This document shows positions 41,782 through 51,418 of a stretch of 64,000 bases of DNA, piece after piece. Source of the DNA: Streptomyces sp. SID12501 (lineage in GTDB: Bacteria; Actinomycetota; Actinomycetes; Streptomycetales; Streptomycetaceae). The stretch covers positions 1 to 64,000 of the forward strand of contig NZ_JAAGLU010000008.1 of assembly GCF_010550245.1 (NCBI RefSeq), read 5' to 3'. The notes under the pieces were generated by a model, which was not told the origin of the DNA, did not search any database, and saw nothing but the letters and a program-made list of their open reading frames with translations. Every line of letters starts with the position of its first letter. Positions within the stretch are counted from its first letter, which is position 1. Made by a program: the position numbers and the translations under genes.

Positions 41782-42024
41782 GACTCCAGGGTACGTCCCA
41801 CCTGCCGGGCCCGGTCCGGGGCGTGGGGCGCCCGCCGGATCACACTCCGGCGGCGCCCTTCGGCCTGCCAGCGGTGGGTGGCACGTTGCCGTGACGCCTT
41901 GGCGTCGGCTTCCTCTTCGACCTCTGCTTCTTGACGTCCTCTCCGTCATCAAGGACGGAAGACACGGAAGCGGTGAGGTAGGCGGAAGGAGCAGGACAGG
42001 CGGTGCTGGACAACACTGGGCGTC

Positions 42025-43092
42025 ATGACAGTTGACGCTCTGACAGATGTCGCCGGCCTGCGGGTGGGGCACGCGACCCGGATCGGCGACGGGTGGCTCA
42101 CCGGGACGACGGTCGTGCTCGCACCGGAGGGCGGAGCCGTGGCGGCCGTGGACGTGCGGGGCGGCGGACCCGGCACCAAGGAGACCGACGCCCTGGATCC
42201 GCGCAACGTCGTGCGGAGCGTCGAGGCGGTGGTGCTGACGGGCGGCAGCGCGTACGGGCTGGACTCGGCGTCGGGCGTGATGGCCTGGCTGGAGGAGCGA
42301 GGGCGCGGGGTGCGGGTCGGGCCCGGTCCCGGGCACGTCGTGCCGGTGGTGCCCGCCGCCTGCGTCTTCGACCTGGGCCGGGGTGGCGACTTCCGGGCCC
42401 GGCCGGACGCGGCCACCGGTCGGGCGGCGGTCGAGGCGGCCGCCGCGAGCGAGCCGGGCGCGCCCGTGCCGGAGGGGTGCGTGGGCGCCGGTACGGGGGC
42501 CGTGATCGGGTTCCTCAAGGGCGGGGTCGGCACCGCGAGCACCGTGCTGCCGTCGGGGATCACGGTGGCGGTGCTGGTGGTGGCCAACGCGGCGGGGTTC
42601 TCGGTGGATCCGGAAACGGGGGTGCTGTACGGGGAGTTGTTCGAGGGGCGGCGGGTCGCCTATCCGGAGTCCGGTGTGCACGAGGTGGCGCAGCAACGAC
42701 TGGCCGAGGTCGCCGCGCAGACTCCCCTGCCACCGCTGAACACCACGCTCGCGGTGGTCGCGACCGACGCGGCACTGTCGAAGGCGCAGGCGCAGAAGGT
42801 GGCCGGCACGGCGCACGACGGCATCGCGCGTGCCGTACGACCGGTGCATCTGCTCACCGACGGGGACACGGTGTTCACGTTGGCGACAGGGGTGCGTCCG
42901 CTGGACGGGGACGACCCGCTCGCGCTGAACGAGATCCTCGCGGCGGGCGCGGACCTGGTGACCCGGGCGATCGTCCGGGCGGTGCGGGCAGCGGAGTCGG
43001 TGGCGGGGCCTGGCGGGGCGTGGCCGTCGTACGGGGAGCTGTATGGAGAACTGCGCGGGGAGCGGTACAGGGAACCGTACGGGGAGCGGTAA
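42025..43092 (+). CDS. P1-family (DmpA-like) aminopeptidase
   Basis: 355 residues. The DmpA/OAT fold is seen in ALTDVAGLRVGHAT, DVRGGGPGTKETDAL, VVLTGGSAYGLDSASGVM, GTGAVIGFLKGGVGTAS and the processing region PPLNTTLAVVATDAALSKAQ. Family members self-cleave before a nucleophilic Ser/Thr and act as N-terminal aminopeptidases or amidases. The last 30 residues are a Gly/Glu/Tyr/Arg repeat (YGEL, YREPYGER) not seen in the core family. Confidence 0.92.
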   Translation: MTVDALTDVAGLRVGHATRIGDGWLTGTTVVLAPEGGAVAAVDVRGGGPGTKETDALDPRNVVRSVEAVVLTGGSAYGLDSASGVMAWLEERGRGVRVGPGPGHVVPVVPAACVFDLGRGGDFRARPDAATGRAAVEAAAASEPGAPVPEGCVGAGTGAVIGFLKGGVGTASTVLPSGITVAVLVVANAAGFSVDPETGVLYGELFEGRRVAYPESGVHEVAQQRLAEVAAQTPLPPLNTTLAVVATDAALSKAQAQKVAGTAHDGIARAVRPVHLLTDGDTVFTLATGVRPLDGDDPLALNEILAAGADLVTRAIVRAVRAAESVAGPGGAWPSYGELYGELRGERYREPYGER

Positions 43093-43247
43093 CTCCAGGC
43101 GTTTTCTTCTTGGTTGAGGTGCGATTGTCGCGGTTCTGTCACGTGATGGACGTGAGCATGATCGGTGGGAACCCGGGCCGGGGGTGTTCCCCTCTTTCCT
43201 CACGCAGTGGAGCGGATCACCCACATCACACAAAACTGGAGCAGCCC

Positions 43248-44504
43248 GTGACAACGCCGAACACAACAGCTCGGCGCGCACTGGGGGTATGTGCCGTCCT
43301 GATGGTCGGCGCGCTGTCCCTCACCGCGTGCGGTGGCAACAACAGCGGAGGCGACGACGGCAAGGGAGGCAAGGACGGCAGCGGTAGCAGCAGCGGCAAG
43401 GGCGGTAGCGGCTCCGTCGCGACGTCGGCCGTGCGGATCGCGATCTCCGCGAAGGACGGCTCGGCGGGCGCGTCGATCAACACGACCGGTGTGAAGGTCA
43501 GCGGTGGCACGCTGACCGACGTGCGGATGACCGTCGCGGGGACGGGGGCCGCCGTGGCGGGGGCGATATCGGCGGACGGGCAAAGCTGGCTGCCGGGGCA
43601 GCAGCTGGAGCGTGGGACGCGGTATCGAATAGCGGCGACCGCGAAGGACGCCGACGGGCAGGCCCAGGCCGCCGACTCGACCTTCACCACGGTCACCAAG
43701 GCGAACAGCTTCATCGGGTCGTACACGCCGGACAACGGGACGACGGTCGGGGTGGGGATGCCCGTGTCGTTCACCTTCGACAAGGCCATCAGCGACCAGG
43801 CGGCCGTGCGGTCGCACATCACGGTCACGTCGAGCAGCGGGCAGCAGGTGGTGGGGCACTGGTTCGGGGCACAGCGGCTCGACTTCCGGCCCGAGGAGTA
43901 CTGGAAGGCCGGCTCCAAGGTCACCATGAAGATCGACCTGGACGGGGTCAAGGGCGCCAACGGCGCGGTCGGGGTGCAGAAGAAGACCGTGAGCTTCACG
44001 ATCGGGCGCTCGCAGGTGTCCACGGTCGACGTCAACACGCAGACCATGACGGTCGTACGGGACGGGCAGACCCGCAAGAACATCCCGATCTCGGCCGGCA
44101 GCCCGGAGTTCGCCACGTACAACGGTCAGATGGTCATCTCCGAGAAGCTGCGGGAGACGGAGATGGACAGCCGTACGGTCGATCTGGCCAACGCGTACGA
44201 CATCAAGGACGTACCGAACGCGATGCGGTTGACCACGTCCGGGACCTTCATTCACGGCAACTACTGGTACGAGCCCAAGAGCAACCCGCCCTTCGGGCGC
44301 ACGGGTACCAGTCACGGCTGTGTGGGGCTGCGGGATGTACAGGGGGCCCAAGGGGACACGCCCGCCAAGTGGTTCTTCGACAACTCGATGATCGGGGACG
44401 TCGTCATCGTCAGGAACTCCGCCGACAAGCAGGTCGCGCCGGACAACGGTCTCAACGGCTGGAACCTGCCGTGGAGCGAGTGGACCGCCGGGAGCGTCTC
44501 CTGA
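43248..44504 (+). CDS. Lipoprotein L,D-transpeptidase
   Basis: 418 residues from GTG 43248, with GGAG eight bases upstream. A lipoprotein signal ends in the lipobox LSLTAC, then a Gly/Ser/Lys linker. Two Ig-like domains (one with YTPDNGTTVGVGMPVSFTF) precede the YkuD catalytic domain, whose motif is IHGNYW followed by GRTGTSHGCVGLRD with catalytic Cys. The layout equals mycobacterial LdtMt2, so it should form 3-3 peptidoglycan cross-links at the outer face of the membrane. Confidence 0.95.
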   Translation: MTTPNTTARRALGVCAVLMVGALSLTACGGNNSGGDDGKGGKDGSGSSSGKGGSGSVATSAVRIAISAKDGSAGASINTTGVKVSGGTLTDVRMTVAGTGAAVAGAISADGQSWLPGQQLERGTRYRIAATAKDADGQAQAADSTFTTVTKANSFIGSYTPDNGTTVGVGMPVSFTFDKAISDQAAVRSHITVTSSSGQQVVGHWFGAQRLDFRPEEYWKAGSKVTMKIDLDGVKGANGAVGVQKKTVSFTIGRSQVSTVDVNTQTMTVVRDGQTRKNIPISAGSPEFATYNGQMVISEKLRETEMDSRTVDLANAYDIKDVPNAMRLTTSGTFIHGNYWYEPKSNPPFGRTGTSHGCVGLRDVQGAQGDTPAKWFFDNSMIGDVVIVRNSADKQVAPDNGLNGWNLPWSEWTAGSVS

Positions 44505-44684
44505 ACTACCTTCCAAGCAGGGCGTGTTGACGGATCATCGACGGTTTTCGGGGCCGTGCGGGAACTTTTCGCGCGGCCCGGGCGTCTTCTGGACGTATGT
44601 TTTCTCGGTTCGCGGACATGATGTCCGACCGAGGGGCTACGGTATGCACCCACAAGGTGACATGCAGCAACGCCGGGAGAAGCC

Positions 44685-45431
44685 TTGAGCGTTCCGTACG
44701 AGACGGCAGCGTACGAACCACCCGAGTCGCCCGAGTCTCCGGAGGAGCACCTCGAGCGACTCCTGGGCCGTGCGCTGAACTCCTTCGAACTGCCCGATGA
44801 AGCGATACGCCGGCTCGACTGCGCGCTGGCGCACGACAGTTCGCTGCACTCCGCGCACCACAGCGCGGGGCTGCACCGCGAGACGTACCGGCACACCTGG
44901 CTGCTCGCCGACGGCTCGGCGCTCACCCTCTGGGAGCTGGTGCACAACACGGCGCCCGGGTCGGGTCCACAGGCCGAGGTGTACGTGGACGAGGAGGAGC
45001 TGCGCGCCGCGACGGCCCGGCTCCCGCTGCCGGCGGACGCCCCGGACTTCGAGCTGCCGGTGACGGTGCAGCTCGCCGCGGTGGTCCAGCCGCGGCACAG
45101 GTACGTTCCGGACGACAACTCGGCTGACCACGCGCGCCGGTTACTGAGGCGTGCGGAGAACACCGACCGGCCGGGGGCGGAGATCGCCGACCTGCTGCGT
45201 ACGGCGTTCGCGCACCGGATCACCCAGGCGTTCGGGCGCCCGTGCCGCGCCGGCCGGGCCGGTATCGGCTTCTCGCTCTACGAGCACGCCTTCCTGTTGC
45301 CCGGTGGTGAGGAGATCTCCCTCTGGGAGATCGAGCACACGGCCACACCCGACGGACGGCACATGTGCGAGGTGTATCCGACGGAGGACGGGGCGCGGGA
45401 CGCGATGGAGCGCCGGGCGGCACGGACGTAA
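44685..45431 (+). CDS. DUF6227 family protein
   Basis: 248 residues from TTG 44685, after GGGAGAAGCC. It starts MSVPYETAAYEPPESPESPEEHLERLL and contains two similar units: RHTWLLADGSALTLWELVHNT and YEHAFLLPGGEEISLWEIEHTA, so it is an internal duplication. The family is known mainly from Streptomyces and has no assigned function. The 180-bp upstream gap holds GGGAACTTTTCGCG, reminiscent of an ECF -35 box, but I cannot support a full promoter. Confidence 0.85.
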   Translation: MSVPYETAAYEPPESPESPEEHLERLLGRALNSFELPDEAIRRLDCALAHDSSLHSAHHSAGLHRETYRHTWLLADGSALTLWELVHNTAPGSGPQAEVYVDEEELRAATARLPLPADAPDFELPVTVQLAAVVQPRHRYVPDDNSADHARRLLRRAENTDRPGAEIADLLRTAFAHRITQAFGRPCRAGRAGIGFSLYEHAFLLPGGEEISLWEIEHTATPDGRHMCEVYPTEDGARDAMERRAART

Positions 45432-45492
45432 CCGAGCTGGTCGTACGACGCGGGAACCCGACCCGGACGTAGCAGTGCGGACGTAGCAGCGC

Positions 45493-45529
45493 GGAAGGCC
45501 GCCGCGGCTCTTGGCCGCGGCGGCCTTCC
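45493..45529. terminator. Bidirectional terminator
   Basis: A perfect 16-bp stem, GGAAGGCCGCCGCGGC (45493-45508) with its complement at 45514-45529 and loop TCTTG, between the convergent DUF6227 and fruA genes. Confidence 0.92.
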
Positions 45530-45574
45530 GTCTGTCCGGTCCGGGGAACGGAACTCCCCCGCTCCGGTGCGGTG

Positions 45575-47629
45575 TTACGCCGCCACCGGCTCCTTCTTCC
45601 CGGCCGCCTGCGCGGCGCCCTCCGGCGACTCGGCGGCCGTGGCCCCCGGTGCCTGCTTGCGCATGCTCTTGAGGAGGATCACCAGCGCCGTCGTCACGCA
45701 GGTGCCGACCGCGATGGCGATCAGGTAGAGGAACGGGCTGCCGATCAGCGGGACCACGAAGATGCCGCCGTGCGGGGCGCGCAGCGTGGCGCCGAAGGCC
45801 ATCGACAGTGCGCCGGTGACCGCGCCGCCCGCCATCGAGGCAGGGATGACGCGCAGCGGGTCCGCCGCCGCGAACGGGATCGCGCCCTCGGAGATGAAGG
45901 ACGCGCCCAGTACCCAGGCGGCCTTGCCGTTCTCGCGCTCGGCCGGGGTGAAGAGCTTCCTGCGGACGACGGTGGCCAGCGCCATGCCCAGCGGCGGAAC
46001 CATACCCGCGGCCATCACCGCGGCCATGACCTTCATCGCGGCGTCGCTCGGGTCCTCGACGGCGATACCGGCGGTGGCGAAGGCGTACGCGACCTTGTTG
46101 ACGGGGCCGCCCAGGTCGAAGCACATCATCAGGCCGAGCAGGATGCCGAGCAGGATCGCGTTGGTGCCGGAGAGGCCGGAGAGCCAGTCCGTCATGCCCT
46201 TCTGGGCCTCGGCGATGGGCTTGCCGACCACGACGAACATCAGGAAGCCGACGATCAGCGAGGAGATCAGCGGGATCACCACGACCGGCATGATGCCGCG
46301 CAGTGCCGTAGGGATCTTGATGCGCTGGATCGCCAGGACGATCCCACCGGCCAGCAGACCGGCGACCAGGCCGCCGAGGAAGCCGGCGTTGATGTTGAAC
46401 GCGATCATGCCGCCGACGAAGCCGGGGACGAGACCCGGCCGGTCCGCCATGCCGTAGGCGATGTAACCGGCCAGCACCGGGACGAGGAAGCCGAAGGCGA
46501 CCCCGCCGATCTGGAACAGCAGCGCGCCCCAGCTGTCGACCTGGGTCCAGGAGAAGTGCTCCATGACCGAGGGCGCCTTGTCGATCTCCCAGCCGCCGAT
46601 CGCGAAGCCGAGGGCGAGCAGCAGACCGCCCGCGGCGACGAACGGGACCATGTAACTCACGCCGGTCATCAGCCACTTGCGCAGCTTGGTGCCGTAGTTG
46701 TCACCGGACTCGCCGGCCCGCTCGACGGGCGTACCGCCGCCCTGGGCACTCGCGGTGACCTCGCCACGCTCGGCCTTGCCGCGTACGTCGGCGATGAGCT
46801 GGGCGGGCTTGTTGATGCCTGCCTTGACGCCGACGTCGACGGTCGGCTTCCCGGCGAAGCGTTCCTTCTCCCGTACGGGCACGTCGTGGGCGAAGATCAC
46901 GCCGTCCGCATCGGCGATGGCCACCGGGTCGAGGCGGGTGAACCCGGCCGAACCCTGCGTCTCGACGACGAGCTCGACGCCCGCCTCGCGGCCCGCGTTC
47001 TCCAGCGACTCGGCCGCCATGTACGTGTGCGCGATACCGGTCGGACAGGAGGTGACGGCGACGATACGGAACGGACGCTCGCCCCCGCCCCCATCCGCAC
47101 TGGTACCCGCGGCGGTTTCGGCGGAGGCCGCCGCCGAAACCGCCGCGGAGTCATCGGCGTCGGCGGTGCCGACGGTCGGCGCCTCGTCGCCGCGGATCAG
47201 CGCGGCGGCGCTCGCCGCGTCGCCCACCGACCGCAGCGCCGCTGTGAACTCGTCGTTCATCAGCTGGCGGGCCAGCGACGAGAGGATCGTCAGGTGGGCG
47301 TCGTCGGCGCCGGCCGGGGCCGCGATCAGGAAGATCAGGTCGGCGGGTCCGTCCGCCGCCCCGAAGTCGATCCCGGCGGCACTGCGCCCGAAGGCGAGGG
47401 TCGGCTCGGTCACGTGTTCGCTTCGGCAGTGCGGGATGCCGATGCCGCCGTCGAGGCCGGTCGGCATCTGCGCCTCGCGGGCGGCCACGTCGGCGAGGAA
47501 GCCGTCGAGGTCGGTAACCCGCCCCTTCGCCACCATGCGCTCGGCGAGGGCACGGGCAGCCGCGTCCTTGGTCTGGGCGGACAGGTCGAGATCGAGATCG
47601 ACCAGGTCCGCGGTGATCATCTCGCTCAT
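45575..47629 (-). CDS. fruA: Fructose PTS transporter, IIA-IIB-IIC fusion
   Basis: 684 residues. IIA at 1-150 has the phospho-His in GIGIPHCRSEH. IIB at about 190-290 begins IVAVTSCPTGIAHTYMAAE with the phospho-Cys. IIC at about 330-665 has the membrane helices and MVPFVAAGGLLLALGFAIGG. It imports fructose as fructose 1-phosphate. Lies downstream of fruR and fruK on the same strand. Confidence 0.96.
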   Translation of the reverse strand: MSEMITADLVDLDLDLSAQTKDAAARALAERMVAKGRVTDLDGFLADVAAREAQMPTGLDGGIGIPHCRSEHVTEPTLAFGRSAAGIDFGAADGPADLIFLIAAPAGADDAHLTILSSLARQLMNDEFTAALRSVGDAASAAALIRGDEAPTVGTADADDSAAVSAAASAETAAGTSADGGGGERPFRIVAVTSCPTGIAHTYMAAESLENAGREAGVELVVETQGSAGFTRLDPVAIADADGVIFAHDVPVREKERFAGKPTVDVGVKAGINKPAQLIADVRGKAERGEVTASAQGGGTPVERAGESGDNYGTKLRKWLMTGVSYMVPFVAAGGLLLALGFAIGGWEIDKAPSVMEHFSWTQVDSWGALLFQIGGVAFGFLVPVLAGYIAYGMADRPGLVPGFVGGMIAFNINAGFLGGLVAGLLAGGIVLAIQRIKIPTALRGIMPVVVIPLISSLIVGFLMFVVVGKPIAEAQKGMTDWLSGLSGTNAILLGILLGLMMCFDLGGPVNKVAYAFATAGIAVEDPSDAAMKVMAAVMAAGMVPPLGMALATVVRRKLFTPAERENGKAAWVLGASFISEGAIPFAAADPLRVIPASMAGGAVTGALSMAFGATLRAPHGGIFVVPLIGSPFLYLIAIAVGTCVTTALVILLKSMRKQAPGATAAESPEGAAQAAGKKEPVAA

Positions 47630-47793
47630 CGCGGGCTCCTTCGCACGAGTTGCGCCCTGGGCGTGGGGTGGGCGGGGCTGGGGACGGGGTTGGTACGGGT
47701 ACTGCGATGGGGGTTCCTGGGGGTGGCTGCGGCGGGGCCGGGGGAGCCCCGCCGCGTCAGGGCCGGTTCAGGGGGGACGCGCGGTGGGGAACC

Positions 47794-48018
47794 CATGACG
47801 CGGGCTCCCTCAGCGGCATCACACTGCCGGGCAGCCGGACGGCTGCGGCGTGCTCGAAGACAGCGGGCCGGATCAGGGAGGGCGGACAACCGGGAGCTCA
47901 TGACACCGGCTCCCTCAGTACGCGGTCCACGGGTACCTCGCTCGTCACCGTCACGGCAGACAGGTCGAGGTCGGCCGGCGTCGGCATCACGCTGCCGGGC
48001 AGCTGGACGGCTGCGGCG
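47794..48018. repeat. Partial duplication of the fruK 3' end
   Basis: 47815-47850 repeats 47983-48018 with 34 of 36 bases equal, and 47794-47813 repeats 47899-47918 (including the fruK stop) with 18 of 20 equal. The first copy lacks the 64 bases between the two segments and its stop codon is changed (TGA to TGG). It fills part of the 268-bp fruK-fruA gap. Confidence 0.85.
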
Positions 48019-48851
48019 CCGTGCGCGACGGCGGAGGCAAGGGCTTCGGGTCCGCTGCCGCCTGCGATCAGGAAACCGGCGAGCGAGGAGTCACCGGCGC
48101 CCACATTGCTGCGTACGGTGTCGACGCGCGCGCTGCCGAACCAGGTGCCGGAGCCGTTGACGAGCAGCTGCCCGTCGGCGCCGAGGCTGGCGAGGACGGC
48201 GCCCGCGCCGAGTTCGCGCAGTTCCTCGGCGGCCTTGACGGCGTCGCCGATCGTGGCGAGGGGACGGCCGACCGCTTCGGCGAGCTCCTCGGCGTTCGGC
48301 TTGACGACGTCGGGCCGCTCGCGGAGGGCCGCCAGCAGGGCCGGTCCCGAGGTGTCGAGGGCGATCCGCGCGCCCGCGGCGTGCGTACGGGCGACGAGGT
48401 CGGCGTACCAGGAGGGGGCGAGACCGCGCGGCAGGCTGCCGCAGCAGGCGATCCAGTCTGCCTCGGCCGACTGCCGGCGCACGGTCTCCAGGAGCAACTC
48501 CTGCTCGGCGGCGGAGAGTTCGGGACCCGGTGCGTTGATCTTCGTCAGCACACCGTCGGCTTCGGCGAGCGCGATGTTGGAGCGGGTGGCCCCGGAGATC
48601 GGCACCGGCGCGACCTCGATGCCCTGGGCGTCGAGCAGGGCGGCGACGAGCGCTCCGGGCGCGCCGCCCAGCGGCAGCACGGCCACGGTGCGCTGCCCGG
48701 CGGCGGCGACGGCCCGCGAGACGTTGACGCCCTTGCCGCCCGGGTCCATGCGTTCGCCGGTGGCCCGGATGACCTCGCCGCGGTCGAGCGACGGCACCTC
48801 GTACGTACGGTCGAGGGACGGGTTGGGGGTGACGGTGAGGATCATGCGCAC
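47898..48851 (-). CDS. fruK: 1-phosphofructokinase
   Basis: 317 residues from GTG 48851 (ATG 48845 also possible), 6 bp behind fruR. PfkB-family features: ILTVTPNPSLDRTYEVPSL, GGKGVNVSRAVAAAG, LPRGLAPSWYADL and the anion hole/catalytic base in NVGAGDSSLAGFLIAGG. It converts fructose 1-phosphate to the 1,6-bisphosphate. Its 3' end is partly duplicated downstream. Confidence 0.95.
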   Translation of the reverse strand: MRMILTVTPNPSLDRTYEVPSLDRGEVIRATGERMDPGGKGVNVSRAVAAAGQRTVAVLPLGGAPGALVAALLDAQGIEVAPVPISGATRSNIALAEADGVLTKINAPGPELSAAEQELLLETVRRQSAEADWIACCGSLPRGLAPSWYADLVARTHAAGARIALDTSGPALLAALRERPDVVKPNAEELAEAVGRPLATIGDAVKAAEELRELGAGAVLASLGADGQLLVNGSGTWFGSARVDTVRSNVGAGDSSLAGFLIAGGSGPEALASAVAHGAAAVQLPGSVMPTPADLDLSAVTVTSEVPVDRVLREPVS

Positions 48852-48857
48852 TCGTTT

Positions 48858-49622
48858 CTAGACACAGAGCACTTCCGTGCCGCCGCTGTGCTCGAGGCTG
48901 GTGACGTCCTCGGGGCTCAGCCCGCTGTCGGTGATCAGCAGGTCCACGTCGCCCAGGTCGCCGAAGCGGGCGAAGTGCTCCTGGCCGTGCTTCGTCGAGT
49001 CGGCGAGGAGCACCACTCGGCGGGCGGCCTCCACGGCGGCCCGCTTCACGGCGGCCTCGGCGAGGTCGGGCGTGGTCAGCCCGCGCTCGGCGGAGAACCC
49101 GTTGGCGGCCACGAACGCGACGTCGGCGCGGATCTCGCCGTACGCCCGCAGCGCCCAGGCGTCCACGGCGGCGCGGGTACGGTGCCGGACGCGCCCTCCG
49201 ACGAGGTGCAGCTGGATGCCGGGGTGGTCGGCGAGGCGGGCCGCGATCGGGAGGCTGTGCGTGACGACGGTGAGCGTCGCGTCCAGCGGGATGGCGGCGG
49301 CGAGGCGTGCGACCGTCGAGCCGGCGTCGAGGATCAGGGTGCCCTCGGCGGGCAGCTCGGCGAGGGCGGCCTTGGCGATGCGGTCCTTCTCGTCGGCGTG
49401 GGTCGACTCGCGCTCGGTGAGGTCCGGCTCGAAGTCGAGGCGGCCGGCCGGTATGGCCCCGCCGTGCACACGCCGTAGGAGTCCCGCGCGGTCCAGCGCC
49501 TTCAGGTCCCGCCGGACGGTCTCCGCGGTGACCTGGAACTGCTCGGCGAGGGACAGCACGTCCACCCGCCCGCCGTCACGGGCGAGCCGCAGGATCTCCT
49601 GCTGCCGCTCCGGTGCGTACAT
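48858..49622 (-). CDS. fruR: DeoR-family regulator of the fructose operon
   Basis: 254 residues from ATG 49622 with GGAGG nine bases upstream. The DeoR HTH is PERQQEILRLARDGGRVDVL, then LAEQFQVTAETVRRDLKALDRAGLLRRVHGG. The sugar-phosphate sensor domain has ILDAGSTVARLAAAI and FVAANGFSAERGLTTPD. First in the fruR-fruK-fruA operon, so likely autoregulated and relieved by fructose 1-phosphate. Confidence 0.94.
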   Translation of the reverse strand: MYAPERQQEILRLARDGGRVDVLSLAEQFQVTAETVRRDLKALDRAGLLRRVHGGAIPAGRLDFEPDLTERESTHADEKDRIAKAALAELPAEGTLILDAGSTVARLAAAIPLDATLTVVTHSLPIAARLADHPGIQLHLVGGRVRHRTRAAVDAWALRAYGEIRADVAFVAANGFSAERGLTTPDLAEAAVKRAAVEAARRVVLLADSTKHGQEHFARFGDLGDVDLLITDSGLSPEDVTSLEHSGGTEVLCV

Positions 49623-49682
49623 GTCCGTTTACCTCCGGCCGATGCCCACTGATGCCCGAACTTGTGGATTCATTCGGAGGCT

Positions 49683-49719
49683 ACGCCCGGATTTCCGGAA
49701 AGTAAACAGATTCGGGCGT
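49683..49719. promoter_or_regulatory. Candidate FruR operator
   Basis: ACGCCCG (49683-49689) and CGGGCGT (49713-49719) form an inverted repeat about 60 bp upstream of fruR. The wide 23-base spacer makes this only a candidate. Confidence 0.4.
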
Positions 49720-49776
49720 GATGCGGACACAATCAGGCTTCTGTGGAGATACTGGGCTGGATACGCGCAGCGGAAA

Positions 49777-49801
49777 GGGCCCGGCACCTGGTGCCGGGCC
49801 C
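49777..49801. terminator. Terminator after the MFS efflux gene
   Basis: GGGCCCGGCACC (49777-49788) and GGTGCCGGGCCC (49790-49801) form a 12-bp stem downstream of the efflux gene. Confidence 0.8.
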
Positions 49802-49832
49802 CGCTCCACCGCTCTTGGTCGGTTCTGCTCGC

Positions 49833-51356
49833 TCAGCCGACGAGCACCTTCCCCCGCTCCTCCCCGGCCCCGGCCTCCGCCGCGTCCGGCCCGTCCGGCC
49901 CGTCCGCCACCACGCCCCGCGCCGGCAGCGCGAACATCACCAGGAAGATCACGCCCATCAGCCCGGCCACCCACCCCAGCGCGTTCTGGAAGGCGTCCAC
50001 GAACGCCGGCCCCACCTCGCTCGGCGCGAGCCGGTCCCCCATCGCCCCGAAGAACACCACCGACACCAGCCCGAGCCCGAGCGCATAACCCACCTGCTGC
50101 ACGGTGTTGATCAGCCCGGACGCCGACCCGGCGTGCTCCTTCGGCACCTCCGAGAGCACCGCGTCCGTCAGCGGGGCGACGATCAGGCCCATGCCGGCAC
50201 CCATGACGACCAGCGGGAGCGCCATCTGCCAGGAGGCGATGGCCAGGCCGTAGCGGCCGGACTCCCAGATGTAGATCAGTACGCCGAGGCCCATCACCAG
50301 GGCGCCCGCCTGGAGCACCTTGCGGCCGAAGTGCGGGACCAGTTTCTGGACGGACATCCCGGCCGCCACCGACACCGCGATCGAGAAGGGCACGCCGGTC
50401 AGCCCGGCCCGCAGGGCGCTCCAGCCGAGCCCGATCTGCATGTACAGCGTCCACACCAGGAAGAAGATGCCCAGGCCGACCCCGAAGACGGTCTGCACGG
50501 CGATGCCCGCGGCGAAGCTCTTCACCCTGAACAGCGACAGCTCGACCAGCGGCGAACCGTCGATCCGCGTCTTGCGCTTCTCGTACGCCACCAGCGCGCC
50601 GAAGACACCGAGCGAGCCCGCCATCGACAGATACCCCCACAGCGGCCAGCCCAGCTCGCTCCCGCGGATCAGCGGGTAGAGCAGCATCAGCAGGCCCAGG
50701 GTCACGAGGGCGACGCCGACGAGGTCCAGCTTCATGGCCCGCGGGGCCTTCGACTCCGTGATGAAACGGTGGCCCAGGATCAGTCCCGCGATGCCGACCG
50801 GCAGGTTGATCAGGAAGATCGGCCGCCAGCCGAGGCCGAACAGGTCCCACTCCGTCAGCAGCGCGCCCAGCAGCGGACCGGTCACCGCGCCCAGGCCGAC
50901 GATCGCGCCGAAGAGGCCGAACACCTTGCCGCGCTCGTGCGCCGGGAAGGTCGCGTGGACGATCGACAGGACCTGCGGCACCATCATCGCCGCCATACCG
51001 CCCTGGAGGATGCGGGAGGCGACCAGCATCTCCGGGTTCACGGCGAAGCCGCAGAGGGCGGAGGCGAGGGTGAAGCCGCCGATACCGACGAGGAACAGCC
51101 GCTTGCGGCCGTGGATGTCGCCGAGCCGTCCGCCGGTGACGAGGCCGGCGGCGAAGGCGAGCGCGTAGCCGGCCGTGATCCACTGGATCTGGCTGAAGGA
51201 GGCACCGGCCTCGCGCTGGATGGACGGGATCGCGACGTTGACGATCGTGACGTCGACGAGGTCCATGAAGGCCGCGGTCATCACGATGGCGAGGGCGAAC
51301 CAGCGTCGCCGGTCCGGCACGACAGCGAGGCCGGGCGGTGTTTCGGTGGAGGTCAT
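49833..51356 (-). CDS. DHA2-type MFS drug efflux pump
   Basis: 507 residues with about 14 helices. DHA2 (EmrB/QacA) signatures: the first helix ALAIVMTAAFMDLVDVTIVNVAIPSI with acidic MDLVDVTIVNVA, motif A GGRLGDIHGRKRLF, and motif C in GAIVGLGAVTGPLLGALL. The C-terminal tail is Asp/Glu/Gly rich. Divergent from a WYL-domain regulator across 62 bp. Confidence 0.93.
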   Translation of the reverse strand: MTSTETPPGLAVVPDRRRWFALAIVMTAAFMDLVDVTIVNVAIPSIQREAGASFSQIQWITAGYALAFAAGLVTGGRLGDIHGRKRLFLVGIGGFTLASALCGFAVNPEMLVASRILQGGMAAMMVPQVLSIVHATFPAHERGKVFGLFGAIVGLGAVTGPLLGALLTEWDLFGLGWRPIFLINLPVGIAGLILGHRFITESKAPRAMKLDLVGVALVTLGLLMLLYPLIRGSELGWPLWGYLSMAGSLGVFGALVAYEKRKTRIDGSPLVELSLFRVKSFAAGIAVQTVFGVGLGIFFLVWTLYMQIGLGWSALRAGLTGVPFSIAVSVAAGMSVQKLVPHFGRKVLQAGALVMGLGVLIYIWESGRYGLAIASWQMALPLVVMGAGMGLIVAPLTDAVLSEVPKEHAGSASGLINTVQQVGYALGLGLVSVVFFGAMGDRLAPSEVGPAFVDAFQNALGWVAGLMGVIFLVMFALPARGVVADGPDGPDAAEAGAGEERGKVLVG

Positions 51357-51363
51357 GTGTTCA

Positions 51364-51382
51364 ACCTAGAACCCCATTAGGT
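51364..51382. promoter_or_regulatory. Candidate operator between efflux and WYL genes
   Basis: ACCTA (51364-51368) and TAGGT (51378-51382) form an inverted repeat within the 62-bp divergent promoter region. Short, so tentative. Confidence 0.4.
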
Positions 51383-51418
51383 CAGATCATGTCCTAGTGG
51401 TGCGGCATCCTCGAACCC

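Noticed and set aside
41782..43281. Minus-strand extension upstream of the 61-residue protein
   Set aside because: The frame is opposite the P1 peptidase; only the last 61 codons look like a gene.
44505..44684. ECF-type promoter before the DUF6227 gene
   Set aside because: GGGAAC is present but no matching -10 box at proper spacing.
45572..48160. 862-codon frame opposite fruA and fruK
   Set aside because: Antisense to two well-defined genes with phospho-sites.
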